Positions 15,627 through 22,243 of a DNA stretch of 35,447 nt are shown here, in pieces (position 1 is the stretch's first letter; every line of letters begins with the position of its first letter). This DNA is from a virus, in IMG/VR virus record IMGVR_UViG_3300017735_000041, positions 1 through 35,447 of that record; one strand, written 5' to 3'. A program made the position numbers and the translations under genes. Below the pieces are notes generated by a model. That model was given only the letters and a program-made list of their open reading frames with translations, had not been told where the DNA came from and did not search any database.

Positions 15627-17021
15627 ATGGCTAAAAATAGAGTTATTTATCAATCCGACGCGCTGTTCGCGAGTAAATCAGTAGATTCTACTGGTATAAA
15701 CGATCACGAACAACTTCGCAGAGTACAATCTGCTAATTATTCACTAAACATCACTCGCCAAGACGTGAACCAATTTGGTCAGCTTGCTAGACTCGAAGCT
15801 ATTATTCTTGAGGCTCCGACAGTATCCTTTGACATGTCTTACTATCTTGGAGATGGATACAACGAGCAAGTCCTTAATTTCTTAAATAGTACTGGCCTTG
15901 ACGGCGGCTTTGTATCTGGACAAATTGCCTCATCAAGTGGCCAAAATTTCTACATTTTGACGGCTCCAGAAGGGGTAGACGCAAACTTTGATCCATCTTC
16001 TGCTGACGCTTCAGGCGGCTACAACACAATCGGTATTGGAAACGCTTTCCTTACCGACTACAGTCTAGAAGCTTCCGTGGGCAGCATTCCAACAATTTCC
16101 GCTTCTTTTGAAGGCACAAACATGAATGCGACCGCAGGCGTATCTGGTACATCTGCAGGTTATTCTGGTATTGAGGGTGTTGGTATTGATCCCACACTCG
16201 GAACAGCTCTACCAAATCAAGCCGTCTCTGGCTTCACTGGTGATGGCTTTACTGGTGTAGGTGTCGTTCTTCCAGTTGGCAATCAAGCTATTGGAGCAAA
16301 TATTCCTACGGCTCTTCGCCCAGGAGACATTTCTTTATCACTTGGTAATGCAGATGGCGACGCTTTTGTCGACCTTGATGGTGGAGGCTCAGCTCACGTT
16401 CAAAGTATATCGATTTCAATTCCTCTCGGTAGAACTCCTATCGACAAGCTTGGATCTCGCTTCTCTTTTGCGCGTGTTGTTGATTTCCCAATCACTCCTA
16501 CACTCGCTGTTTCTGCAATCGTTTCCGACACGCAGGGCGCGGCCCTTACTGATATTATTAACGATGACCAATTTATTACTGATCTTCAGTTTACATTTAA
16601 GGATTCAGATTCAAGCAATACCCCAAGAGCATCGTACAAGCTTACTAATCTAAAGCTTGATAGCCAGTCATTCAGCTCTAGTATTGGTCCCAATAAGACC
16701 GTTGACTTGAACTTCTCACTGTCAATTGGTGGACCAAATGACGATGTCAATAATGTGTTCTTCTCTGGTTCGAACGTCAATACACCTTTTGACGGAACCG
16801 CTCCTGTAATTACTCTGGTTGGCAACGCTACTATTAACCTCTCAGTAGGTGACGCGTATTCCGAGCTCGGTGCGACAACAGATGACGGTACCGCTGTGGT
16901 AATTGATTCGAGTGCTGTTGACACGAGCGTTGCTGCCACTTACACAGTTACTTACAACGCAACTGACGCAGCTGGTAATGTGGCCACCGAAGTTACAAGA
17001 AGTATTGTAGTTTCTGCTTAA
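15627..17021 (+). CDS. Major tail tube protein with C-terminal Ig-like domain
   Basis: A 464-residue virion protein, probably the building block of the tail tube. Residues 1-200 form the first tube-like unit (NYSLNITRQDVNQFGQ, then FLTDYSLEASVGSIPTISASFEG). Residues about 240-385 form a second (SISIPLGRTPIDKLGS, then LKLDSQSFSSSIGPNKTVD), as in the three related proteins of this window. Residues about 392-464 are an added Ig-like domain of the DUF5011/HYR type (APVITLVGNATINLSVGD, then TYTVTYNATDAAGNVA), of the kind displayed on virion surfaces. It is the last gene of its unit and is followed by a strong terminator. Gene position after the neck genes supports major tail protein. The ACTGTAAACAATA element upstream suggests high expression; no Shine-Dalgarno sequence is seen. 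Confidence 0.75.
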   Translation: MAKNRVIYQSDALFASKSVDSTGINDHEQLRRVQSANYSLNITRQDVNQFGQLARLEAIILEAPTVSFDMSYYLGDGYNEQVLNFLNSTGLDGGFVSGQIASSSGQNFYILTAPEGVDANFDPSSADASGGYNTIGIGNAFLTDYSLEASVGSIPTISASFEGTNMNATAGVSGTSAGYSGIEGVGIDPTLGTALPNQAVSGFTGDGFTGVGVVLPVGNQAIGANIPTALRPGDISLSLGNADGDAFVDLDGGGSAHVQSISISIPLGRTPIDKLGSRFSFARVVDFPITPTLAVSAIVSDTQGAALTDIINDDQFITDLQFTFKDSDSSNTPRASYKLTNLKLDSQSFSSSIGPNKTVDLNFSLSIGGPNDDVNNVFFSGSNVNTPFDGTAPVITLVGNATINLSVGDAYSELGATTDDGTAVVIDSSAVDTSVAATYTVTYNATDAAGNVATEVTRSIVVSA

Positions 17022-17066
17022 TACTTTAGGGTGGAGCGAATAGCTAAGAAGCCCTTCTAATTTACA

Positions 17067-17094
17067 AAACCCCCTCATTCGAGGGGGTTTTTTT
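17067..17094 (+). terminator. Strong terminator after tail tube gene
   Basis: A perfect 10-bp stem (17067-17076 with 17081-17090), ATTC tetraloop and T-tract. It lies between convergent genes; its A-rich left flank could give weak leftward termination as well. Confidence 0.9.
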
Positions 17095-17163
17095 ATGCAC
17101 AAAAAAGCGCAACCCGCATACAGTGGTCACGCTATTGTAAATCAGTATTTAGCTATCTTAGTC

Positions 17164-17604
17164 CTAAGACTCAATTCCACCAACTTGACGTGGGCTTGAC
17201 TGGTAACTGTTGTAATTCGTCACTAATACCGAGAAGGCGTCATAAGAGTCCTGAGCGAGGCTTTTGTAGACTTTGGACACTTCATTCTTATTAACAAACG
17301 TAATGGCGTTATCACCGTCTCTGACGCTTACAATGTTGCCATTTGTATCGTCAGCTATTCCACGAATAGTTTTTCGTGTTTGTTTCATATAATAATGATA
17401 TAAATACATCTCTTTATAGATGCTCTCTTCTTCTAGACCAAATCCAGATATATGCCCACTATCTCCAGAGAAACTAGTATAAAGTACATTATTTAACTGC
17501 CCAAGGTTATTATCAAGCCATCCAGAAATAGATGCTTCAGACACTCCAACAGAATCAAATTCATTTACAAAAATAGAATTAGCTAAATTTCCTATCGTCG
17601 ACAT
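17164..17604 (-). CDS. Putative head-tail adaptor protein
   Basis: A 146-residue, mainly helical protein, last in the head unit. The N-terminal half carries SISGWLDNNLGQLNNVLYTSF and the middle EESIYKEMYLYHYYMKQTRK, two helices with conserved aromatic residues; I associate this pattern with the neck or adaptor position of uncultured marine phages. The size and helical content suit HK97 gp6-type adaptors that sit below the portal. The start ATG at 17604 follows the stop of the SAP-like gene by one base, so translation is probably coupled. It ends close to the convergent terminator at 17067-17094. No metal or catalytic site is visible. The assignment is moderate and rests on size, fold guess and position. 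Confidence 0.45.
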   Translation of the reverse strand: MSTIGNLANSIFVNEFDSVGVSEASISGWLDNNLGQLNNVLYTSFSGDSGHISGFGLEEESIYKEMYLYHYYMKQTRKTIRGIADDTNGNIVSVRDGDNAITFVNKNEVSKVYKSLAQDSYDAFSVLVTNYNSYQSSPRQVGGIES

Positions 17605-17605
17605 T

Positions 17606-17872
17606 TTAAGTATTATCTAAAATATTTTTAATTAAGTCCGTCTTTCGTCTTGGGCTATCAATACCCAGTCTCGAACATATTGCTTTTAGTTCTGACGTGC
17701 CTTTTGTTCTCAAGTCCGACTCAGAATATTTAGGTTTTGTTGGTGTGGGCTCAACAGCAACAGGCTGTTTTGCTGGTTTAGCAATCTTTTTTTTAGCTTT
17801 CTTGGCAGCCTTTTTCTTGGCTGGTCTTTCTTTGCCGTCAGCTATGATTAAGTCGTTTAGTATGTCATCCAT
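17606..17872 (-). CDS. Small lysine-rich protein with SAP domain
   Basis: An 88-residue protein. The middle is a lysine/alanine-rich linker (KKKAAKKAKKKIAKPAKQP) and the C-terminal 35 residues match the SAP fold, a two-helix DNA-binding motif: TSELKAICSRLGIDSPRRK with the L-x-x-L-C/G-I-x-x-x-G/R-x-K-x-x-L-I pattern. The basic linker plus SAP would bind nucleic acid, so a role in packaged DNA or head completion is possible. There are two candidate ATGs; I chose 17872 rather than 17881, because GTGTAA then lies exactly 8 nt upstream as in four other genes, while at 17881 the start codon would overlap the element. It is followed by the adaptor-like gene after one base. Confidence 0.6.
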   Translation of the reverse strand: MDDILNDLIIADGKERPAKKKAAKKAKKKIAKPAKQPVAVEPTPTKPKYSESDLRTKGTSELKAICSRLGIDSPRRKTDLIKNILDNT

Positions 17873-17880
17873 ACATAACA

Positions 17881-17886
17881 TTACAC
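17881..17886 (-). promoter_or_regulatory. GTGTAA element before SAP gene
   Basis: GTGTAA, preceded by a T-rich run, ends 8 nt before the ATG at 17872. Its last base is shared with the ATG at 17881, which argues for the downstream start. The element lies in the 33-bp gap behind the gene at 17906. Confidence 0.5.
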
Positions 17887-17905
17887 AAAAAAAGACGGCA
17901 AAAGC

Positions 17906-18496
17906 TTAACCTCTCTTAAGATATTCCTGCCTTAGCGCTGACATCAATCTAATTCTGTCGTAACTTGGAGTAAATCCAAGCTTCATCGCCATCTCTTGCA
18001 ATTCCGATAGAGTCTTGCCCTTCAGGTTTTCTTCAAAATCTGAAATAGAATCAGAAGCTAAAACCGCTGCCTTTTCTGCTGTTCTCCCACCAGTAGATCC
18101 CCAGTTTGACGATCTCCACTCATGAAATGCTTTGACCAGTGATTCGTCTTGCAAATCTTGATCAGCAAATACTCTAGCCGCAACTCTATGTGCTAGATGA
18201 GCTTTTTGCGAATAGTTCATATTTTCCAGCTTTCTTTTAAATACTCTGGTATCGTTTGTGCCAAATGGAGAAATTTTATCAGCTCCCATCAATTTTTCTT
18301 CAGCTTCTTTCTCGTCAATTTCGTCCCTCTCTTTGCCGTCTGCGTAACTTAATTTATCCATGGGATCTACCTCATTGGAGTTCTGAATTTCTTCATTATT
18401 GACTTCGTCATTTTCAATAGCTGCGGTGATATCCGATTCAACAAATTCTTCCTTCAAATCGTGAAGGTTTTTGCTTTCTTTAATTTCTTCTTCCAT
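17906..18496 (-). CDS. Acidic protein with C-terminal SAP-like domain
   Basis: A 196-residue protein directly after the major capsid gene. The first 75 residues are very acidic (MEEEIKESKNLHDLKEEF at the start). A middle helical segment follows, MNYSQKAHLAHRVAARVFAD. The last 35 residues resemble a SAP-type helix pair: KTLSELQEMAMKLGFTPSY, then DRIRLMSALRQEYLKRG. The neighbouring 88-residue protein has the same kind of C-terminus, so the two may be related or act together. The ATG at 18496 has no Shine-Dalgarno sequence and no GTGTAA nearby, and a terminator separates it from the capsid gene, so its promoter is not obvious. It is possibly a head completion or DNA-binding head protein; this is inference. 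Confidence 0.55.
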   Translation of the reverse strand: MEEEIKESKNLHDLKEEFVESDITAAIENDEVNNEEIQNSNEVDPMDKLSYADGKERDEIDEKEAEEKLMGADKISPFGTNDTRVFKRKLENMNYSQKAHLAHRVAARVFADQDLQDESLVKAFHEWRSSNWGSTGGRTAEKAAVLASDSISDFEENLKGKTLSELQEMAMKLGFTPSYDRIRLMSALRQEYLKRG

Positions 18497-18529
18497 ATCA
18501 ATATATTAAAATAAACATTTAAAAATTCC

Positions 18530-18561
18530 AAAAAAAAGGGCCACCCCGAAAGGTGACCCTT
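18530..18561 (-). terminator. Terminator after major capsid gene
   Basis: Read leftward: a 10-bp stem (18552-18561 with 18536-18545, one G-U pair), 6-nt loop, then a T-tract (A at 18530-18535 on the plus strand). It should stop or reduce transcription leaving the capsid gene. Confidence 0.85.
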
Positions 18562-18580
18562 AAATTTGTAATGATCGTTA

Positions 18581-19693
18581 TTAGACGATAACTCCAACAA
18601 GAGCACGATCGTCAAGAACGATGCGGCCTTCTTCGAGTGAACCGAAGTAACCGATCTTGCTTTGACGGATGCTGTATTGGTCATCAGCGATCAAGTTGAA
18701 CTCACCACCGCTTTCGCTGTCAACAGCTACTGGGCGGATTAGAGACTCACGGCTACGGTCGATACCAACAACGATTTCGTCGGCATTTGAAGTTGTTCCT
18801 TTATCGAAGCTAGAACCGATTTCGTTGCCGAAGACGGTGTTGAACTTCTGGCCGACACCAAGCTCATTAAGCTCGATAACATTGATACCGTAGAACTCAG
18901 GAGCGCCAGCGGCCTTGTAAGCTTCTTCAGCGATAACGTTAGCAGTCTGAACTGGGTTGTTAAGAGCTGTTGCAGTTCCCATTGGTGAAGCTTTAGTGTT
19001 GATTGGGTTGTAAGCAATCGCACGAAGCTCTTCAACGATTTCAGGAGAACAGAGGATATCTGTTACACCGCGTCCTCGACCAGCCTCAGGAGTACCTCCA
19101 ACAAAAGAGCTTGAGATTCTCTTTGCACGAGTCATAAGAGCATTAAGATCAGCAAGAGTAAAGCGATCTGCAGTTCCTGCATTAATTGCGTGAGGAAGGC
19201 TGTTAGTAGTAGCGTTAGCAAGTGCCTTCATAACAACATTAGCAGAGATGCTATTTTGCTTAAGAAGAATTTCTTGCGCAACACGAGTCATTGTCTTAGC
19301 GACAACATCCATGCGGCTCTTAGCAGCATAACGACGATCAAAGCTTACAGCTGAATCGAGGCTATATGTAGCGATCTTAAGCTCAGCAGATGTTGGGTGC
19401 ACTTCCGAAGTTGGAAGGCCACCAGCACGGCTTTGGCTATAAACTTGAACATAATCTTCATCAGAAACGTCGAAGTATAGATCCAACGGAATCGAAGGAT
19501 TGTCATCAGCGTTATATTGAAGAGTAGTGAAGAGGTTGGACAATACGGGAGCATTGTTTACAACTTCAGCGAGGACAGGTCCGATAAACTCAGCAAGGGC
19601 TGTTTGAGCTTCATAAGCAACATCACGGTTGCGAGAAGCCATTGCCTTTACAAGTTCGACTTGTTCTGGAGTATTTTTTAAAGTGATTTTCAT
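18581..19693 (-). CDS. Major capsid protein (HK97-like fold)
   Basis: A 370-residue virion shell protein. The N-terminal 30 residues are charged and helical (TPEQVELVKAMASRNRD); a spine-helix-like segment follows around 115-165 (FDRRYAAKSRMDVVAKTMTRVAQEILLKQN), then a P-domain-like region with GRGVTDILCSPEIVEELR and a C-terminal domain ending YFGSLEEGRIVLDDRALVGVIV. The length and order fit HK97-type capsid proteins without a delta domain. It follows the protease-scaffold and decoration genes, as expected, and is followed at once by a strong terminator. The codon choice looks more uniform than in its neighbours, as is usual for a highly made protein. The start is ATG with a distant AAGGA; no better start exists. 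Whether the N-terminus is cleaved is not visible. Confidence 0.85.
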   Translation of the reverse strand: MKITLKNTPEQVELVKAMASRNRDVAYEAQTALAEFIGPVLAEVVNNAPVLSNLFTTLQYNADDNPSIPLDLYFDVSDEDYVQVYSQSRAGGLPTSEVHPTSAELKIATYSLDSAVSFDRRYAAKSRMDVVAKTMTRVAQEILLKQNSISANVVMKALANATTNSLPHAINAGTADRFTLADLNALMTRAKRISSSFVGGTPEAGRGRGVTDILCSPEIVEELRAIAYNPINTKASPMGTATALNNPVQTANVIAEEAYKAAGAPEFYGINVIELNELGVGQKFNTVFGNEIGSSFDKGTTSNADEIVVGIDRSRESLIRPVAVDSESGGEFNLIADDQYSIRQSKIGYFGSLEEGRIVLDDRALVGVIV

Positions 19694-19713
19694 ATTTTTT
19701 TAATTCCTTTTAA

Positions 19714-20331
19714 TTATCCTAGTTTCACAATGACGTAGTCACCTGCGAATTGTTCTAAATTGCCGCCTTGAGGGGCGCGTGAACCTGTTCCAATAACTGT
19801 TCCAAGAGAATCAGCAGCACCAGCAGTAGCACCGCCGATTTTTCCAAGAGCTGACATTTTAAAGCCTCCACCGACTACGAATGCGTCGCCTGTGATAGCA
19901 GCTGAAGAAAGAGTAAAGATACCCTTTGTTGCAACAGGAACTGTTTGACCAGGAAGAACAGCTTGTAGCTCTTCTTTCTTGGTTGTATTATAAAGAAGTT
20001 TTTCACCGTTCTCATCAGCTTTAGCTGTTTGATTCAAGGTCAATCCGAGAGGGATCGAGCCAGAAGCAGCAGCTTCAACTTCTAGAGGGTTAGTGGGATA
20101 CATTCCCGCGCCAACGTGAGGGTAAGCTTCATTACCAAGGTATGAGTTAACTCCGTAGGAGACAACATCTTGGTTGAAATTACCGTCTTTGACCGAGACA
20201 AAAACGCCGTTTGATCCATTTCCGTCATCAGCAGCAGTAGTGCTGGGGAGGACCTGGGCGTCTGTAAGAGCAAACATGTTTACCACGTCTTGCTCGCTGT
20301 ACTGTCTGAATGGTAGTAGTCTAAGTGCCAT
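19714..20331 (-). CDS. Capsid decoration-like protein, short form
   Basis: A 205-residue protein between the scaffold and capsid genes, the place of lambda gpD-type decoration proteins. It starts with RLLPFRQYSEQDVVNMFAL and has a highly conserved centre, DENGEKLLYNTTKKEELQA followed by TVPVATKGIFTL, and ends GTVIGTGSRAPQGG then YVIVKLG. All these blocks recur in the 465-residue protein at 22243-23640, which carries about 250 more residues between TKGIFTL and GTVIGTG. Glycine, alanine and strand content suit a surface-bound virion protein. It has no cysteine. The ATG at 20331 follows an A-rich leader without Shine-Dalgarno sequence, 30 nt after the scaffold gene. The decoration role is inferred from position and composition. 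Confidence 0.6.
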   Translation of the reverse strand: MALRLLPFRQYSEQDVVNMFALTDAQVLPSTTAADDGNGSNGVFVSVKDGNFNQDVVSYGVNSYLGNEAYPHVGAGMYPTNPLEVEAAASGSIPLGLTLNQTAKADENGEKLLYNTTKKEELQAVLPGQTVPVATKGIFTLSSAAITGDAFVVGGGFKMSALGKIGGATAGAADSLGTVIGTGSRAPQGGNLEQFAGDYVIVKLG

Positions 20332-20361
20332 AATTTTTTTAGTTAAATTTTATTAGTTTGT

Positions 20362-21048
20362 TTATCCAAGGACGTTATCGCGGCTAAATGCAGCAGCGAA
20401 CTTTTCCTTCAAAGTTGTTTTAGAAGCTTGAGCTTCGTTATTGTTGGGAAGAGGCTGGTCAGTAGCTTCTGCATTTTCAAGAGCTTCTTCGACGTTGACC
20501 TCTTCGGTCACTTCTTCGGATGCTTCTGATGTTGTGCTGAGACGCTTTTCAATTTCAGCTTCAACTCGAGCGGCGATTGCCTCTTCTTGTTTTGCTTTAG
20601 CTTCTTTGCTCTTCGATGCCCAAAAAACAGTAAGTTCTTTCTTGAACGACGCGAAGGATTCTTCGGAATCGTCAAGACCTTTAATTTTTTCAGCAATAAA
20701 TGCATTGTCGCTTTCTTCAAGATCGTAGGTAGAATCAATTTCTTCCATGCGAGCGTTAAATGTAGCAACAGCTTCTTCGGCCTTTTTCTCGGCTTCGAAA
20801 GAGTTAATGCGTTCTTGAGCAGTCTTAAGCTCCTCTTTCATAGATTCTACAGAAGCTTGAAGCTCTTCTCTCGCAGATGCGATTTCAGCCTTCTCTTTTT
20901 CCGTAGCTTCTAGAGAAGCTTTGTACTCATCGTCCTTTAATTTAATGGCATCGGCAAAAGTCGATGTCATGCCAGCGACTGCTTCTTCAGAAAATTTCTT
21001 TTCCGCGAGAGAGTCCTTTAGTTCTGATAGTAGAGTTTCGAGTTCCAT
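20362..21048 (-). CDS. Nested scaffold protein (in-frame internal start)
   Basis: A predicted 228-residue product identical to the C-terminal part of the protease-scaffold, starting at Met283 (MELETLLSELKDSL). The start coincides with the boundary between the protease and the coiled-coil region. Directly upstream is ACTGTAAACAATA followed by ACTAAAATT and the ATG, closely matching the leader of the tail tube gene at 15627. Lambda makes its scaffold Nu3 from an in-frame start inside the protease gene C, so the design has precedent. Separate expression is inference from the shared leader. Confidence 0.45.
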   Translation of the reverse strand: MELETLLSELKDSLAEKKFSEEAVAGMTSTFADAIKLKDDEYKASLEATEKEKAEIASAREELQASVESMKEELKTAQERINSFEAEKKAEEAVATFNARMEEIDSTYDLEESDNAFIAEKIKGLDDSEESFASFKKELTVFWASKSKEAKAKQEEAIAARVEAEIEKRLSTTSEASEEVTEEVNVEEALENAEATDQPLPNNNEAQASKTTLKEKFAAAFSRDNVLG

Positions 21049-21894
21049 AATTTTAGTATTGTTTACAGTATTTTTTAAATTTTGTGAAATTTTGTCATTA
21101 ATTTTTTTTAAATCTGAAGCCTGCGTCTTGTTAGATTTAGAAACTTCTTCATCCTTTGATTCTTCGTTTTCGTATTCATTGCTGATTACGCCCTTAACGT
21201 TTGCGGCTGGTTTCATAGTAAATCCAATACCTAGAGGATATACTTTTCCAGTAATCAGTCGGTAAACTGGACGACCATCTTCAGTTGCTCCTTTACCACC
21301 AAATGCCTTTAACATTCCTTTCATTTCTTGCACTTGTTCTGGATCAGAAATAATTTCAGCATCCTTGAGGTTTTTACTGCCCACTGCAATTTTATATTCA
21401 CTAAACCCGATTTCCCAACTTGCAGAAACCATGTTGTGCATTTTGTTATTAGGATTGGTGCTTTTTTCTAGTGTGCTAAAAAATTCTTTATCTACCGTCT
21501 TGTAAACAACTGCGCCAAGAGCTATATTAAAAGGGTCGTTTTGTTCTTCGTCTACATTAACCAATATCGTACTATCTGAATAATCGCTGAAACCAGCGTT
21601 TACAATATGACCAACAATTTTCTTTTTGTTGTGCTCAATATTTGTGGGTTTATGTATGAATTGCTGAACAGACTCGATTGCTGTTTTAGTGTCTATACCG
21701 TCTCCATTTTTATTGAATTCGTTGACAACAGCAGCATTAAATGCAACGCCCATCAAATCAATATTTTTCTCTAAATCTACGGAGCTTGGAATTAACTCCT
21801 TTAAATTTTGAATATTGGCTTTAGTTACATTAATGCCAGCAATTTCTTCACAGGCTTTGACTTCAAATTCGAAAGTTGTAGTGTATTTATGCAT
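20362..21894 (-). CDS. Prohead protease fused to scaffold protein
   Basis: A 510-residue protein. Residues about 1-245 form the serine protease: PTNIEHNKKKIVGH supplies a candidate catalytic histidine and MVSASWEIGFSEY the candidate serine, the order of herpesvirus-type prohead proteases. Residues about 250-510 form an acidic, lysine/glutamate-rich coiled coil (EKEKAEIASAREELQASVES and similar), typical of scaffolds that are cut out as the head matures. An in-frame ATG at 21048 (residue 283) has the ACTGTAAACAATA element upstream and could yield free scaffold. I chose the ATG at 21894, which overlaps the stop of the previous gene; an ATG at 21927 would lie deep inside that gene. It precedes the short decoration gene and the capsid gene. 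Confidence 0.8.
   Translation of the reverse strand: MHKYTTTFEFEVKACEEIAGINVTKANIQNLKELIPSSVDLEKNIDLMGVAFNAAVVNEFNKNGDGIDTKTAIESVQQFIHKPTNIEHNKKKIVGHIVNAGFSDYSDSTILVNVDEEQNDPFNIALGAVVYKTVDKEFFSTLEKSTNPNNKMHNMVSASWEIGFSEYKIAVGSKNLKDAEIISDPEQVQEMKGMLKAFGGKGATEDGRPVYRLITGKVYPLGIGFTMKPAANVKGVISNEYENEESKDEEVSKSNKTQASDLKKINDKISQNLKNTVNNTKIMELETLLSELKDSLAEKKFSEEAVAGMTSTFADAIKLKDDEYKASLEATEKEKAEIASAREELQASVESMKEELKTAQERINSFEAEKKAEEAVATFNARMEEIDSTYDLEESDNAFIAEKIKGLDDSEESFASFKKELTVFWASKSKEAKAKQEEAIAARVEAEIEKRLSTTSEASEEVTEEVNVEEALENAEATDQPLPNNNEAQASKTTLKEKFAAAFSRDNVLG
21057..21069 (-). promoter_or_regulatory. ACTGTAAACAATA element inside protease gene
   Basis: Identical 13-mer to that at 15605-15617. 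Its CTGTAA core ends 14 nt before the in-frame ATG at 21048. It lies within coding sequence (the NTVNNTK region), where conservation of such a string has no obvious protein reason. Confidence 0.45.
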
Positions 21895-22243
21895 CCTTTT
21901 CTTCAGCATAAGACTTGGAAGCCTCACCTTCTTTTTTCATTTTTTTAAGAATCGCTTTTTGTAAAGCTGGCGGCAATTTCTTTTGCTTGTCTGTTAAGCC
22001 CCCCTTGCCAACTTCATTCATCATGGCTCTCATCTTGCCATACTGTCCTGCACAAGCTTTCATGGTTTGTTTATCGTCCATGTCGCTTGTATCGGTTAGC
22101 GCCTTGTCGTCCATAGCACAAACGCTCATGTATGACTTATACATAGCTTCTTCGGTATCGCTGTATTTTTTCGCAATAGATATTTCGATATTGCCGTTAG
22201 AGCGATCTACGCTCATTTCTAGTGGGTTTTTGATTTCTTTCAT
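21887..22243 (-). CDS. Small unknown head-region protein
   Basis: A 118-residue protein, basic at its C-terminus. The N-terminal third (EMSVDRSNGNIEISIAKKYS) is probably a strand pair; the middle is helical with two cysteines (SVCAMDD and MKACAGQYG); the end holds KKLPPALQKAILKKMKKEGE, a motif I associate with short proteins of uncultured phages. I do not know a function. It lies between the long decoration-like protein and the protease-scaffold. Its ATG overlaps the previous stop as TAATG, and its own last codons contain the ATG of the protease, so all three are translationally coupled. A head assembly role is possible by location only. Confidence 0.6.
   Translation of the reverse strand: MKEIKNPLEMSVDRSNGNIEISIAKKYSDTEEAMYKSYMSVCAMDDKALTDTSDMDDKQTMKACAGQYGKMRAMMNEVGKGGLTDKQKKLPPALQKAILKKMKKEGEASKSYAEEKDA

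Noticed and set aside
18739-19035. Frames overlapping the major capsid gene on the same or opposite strand
   Set aside because: They are shadows of a strongly supported capsid gene, with leucine/serine-rich composition and no start signals.
21892-21927. An upstream ATG giving a protease 11 residues longer
   Set aside because: It would lie 41 bases inside the previous gene; the ATG at 21894 overlaps the stop in the usual coupled manner.
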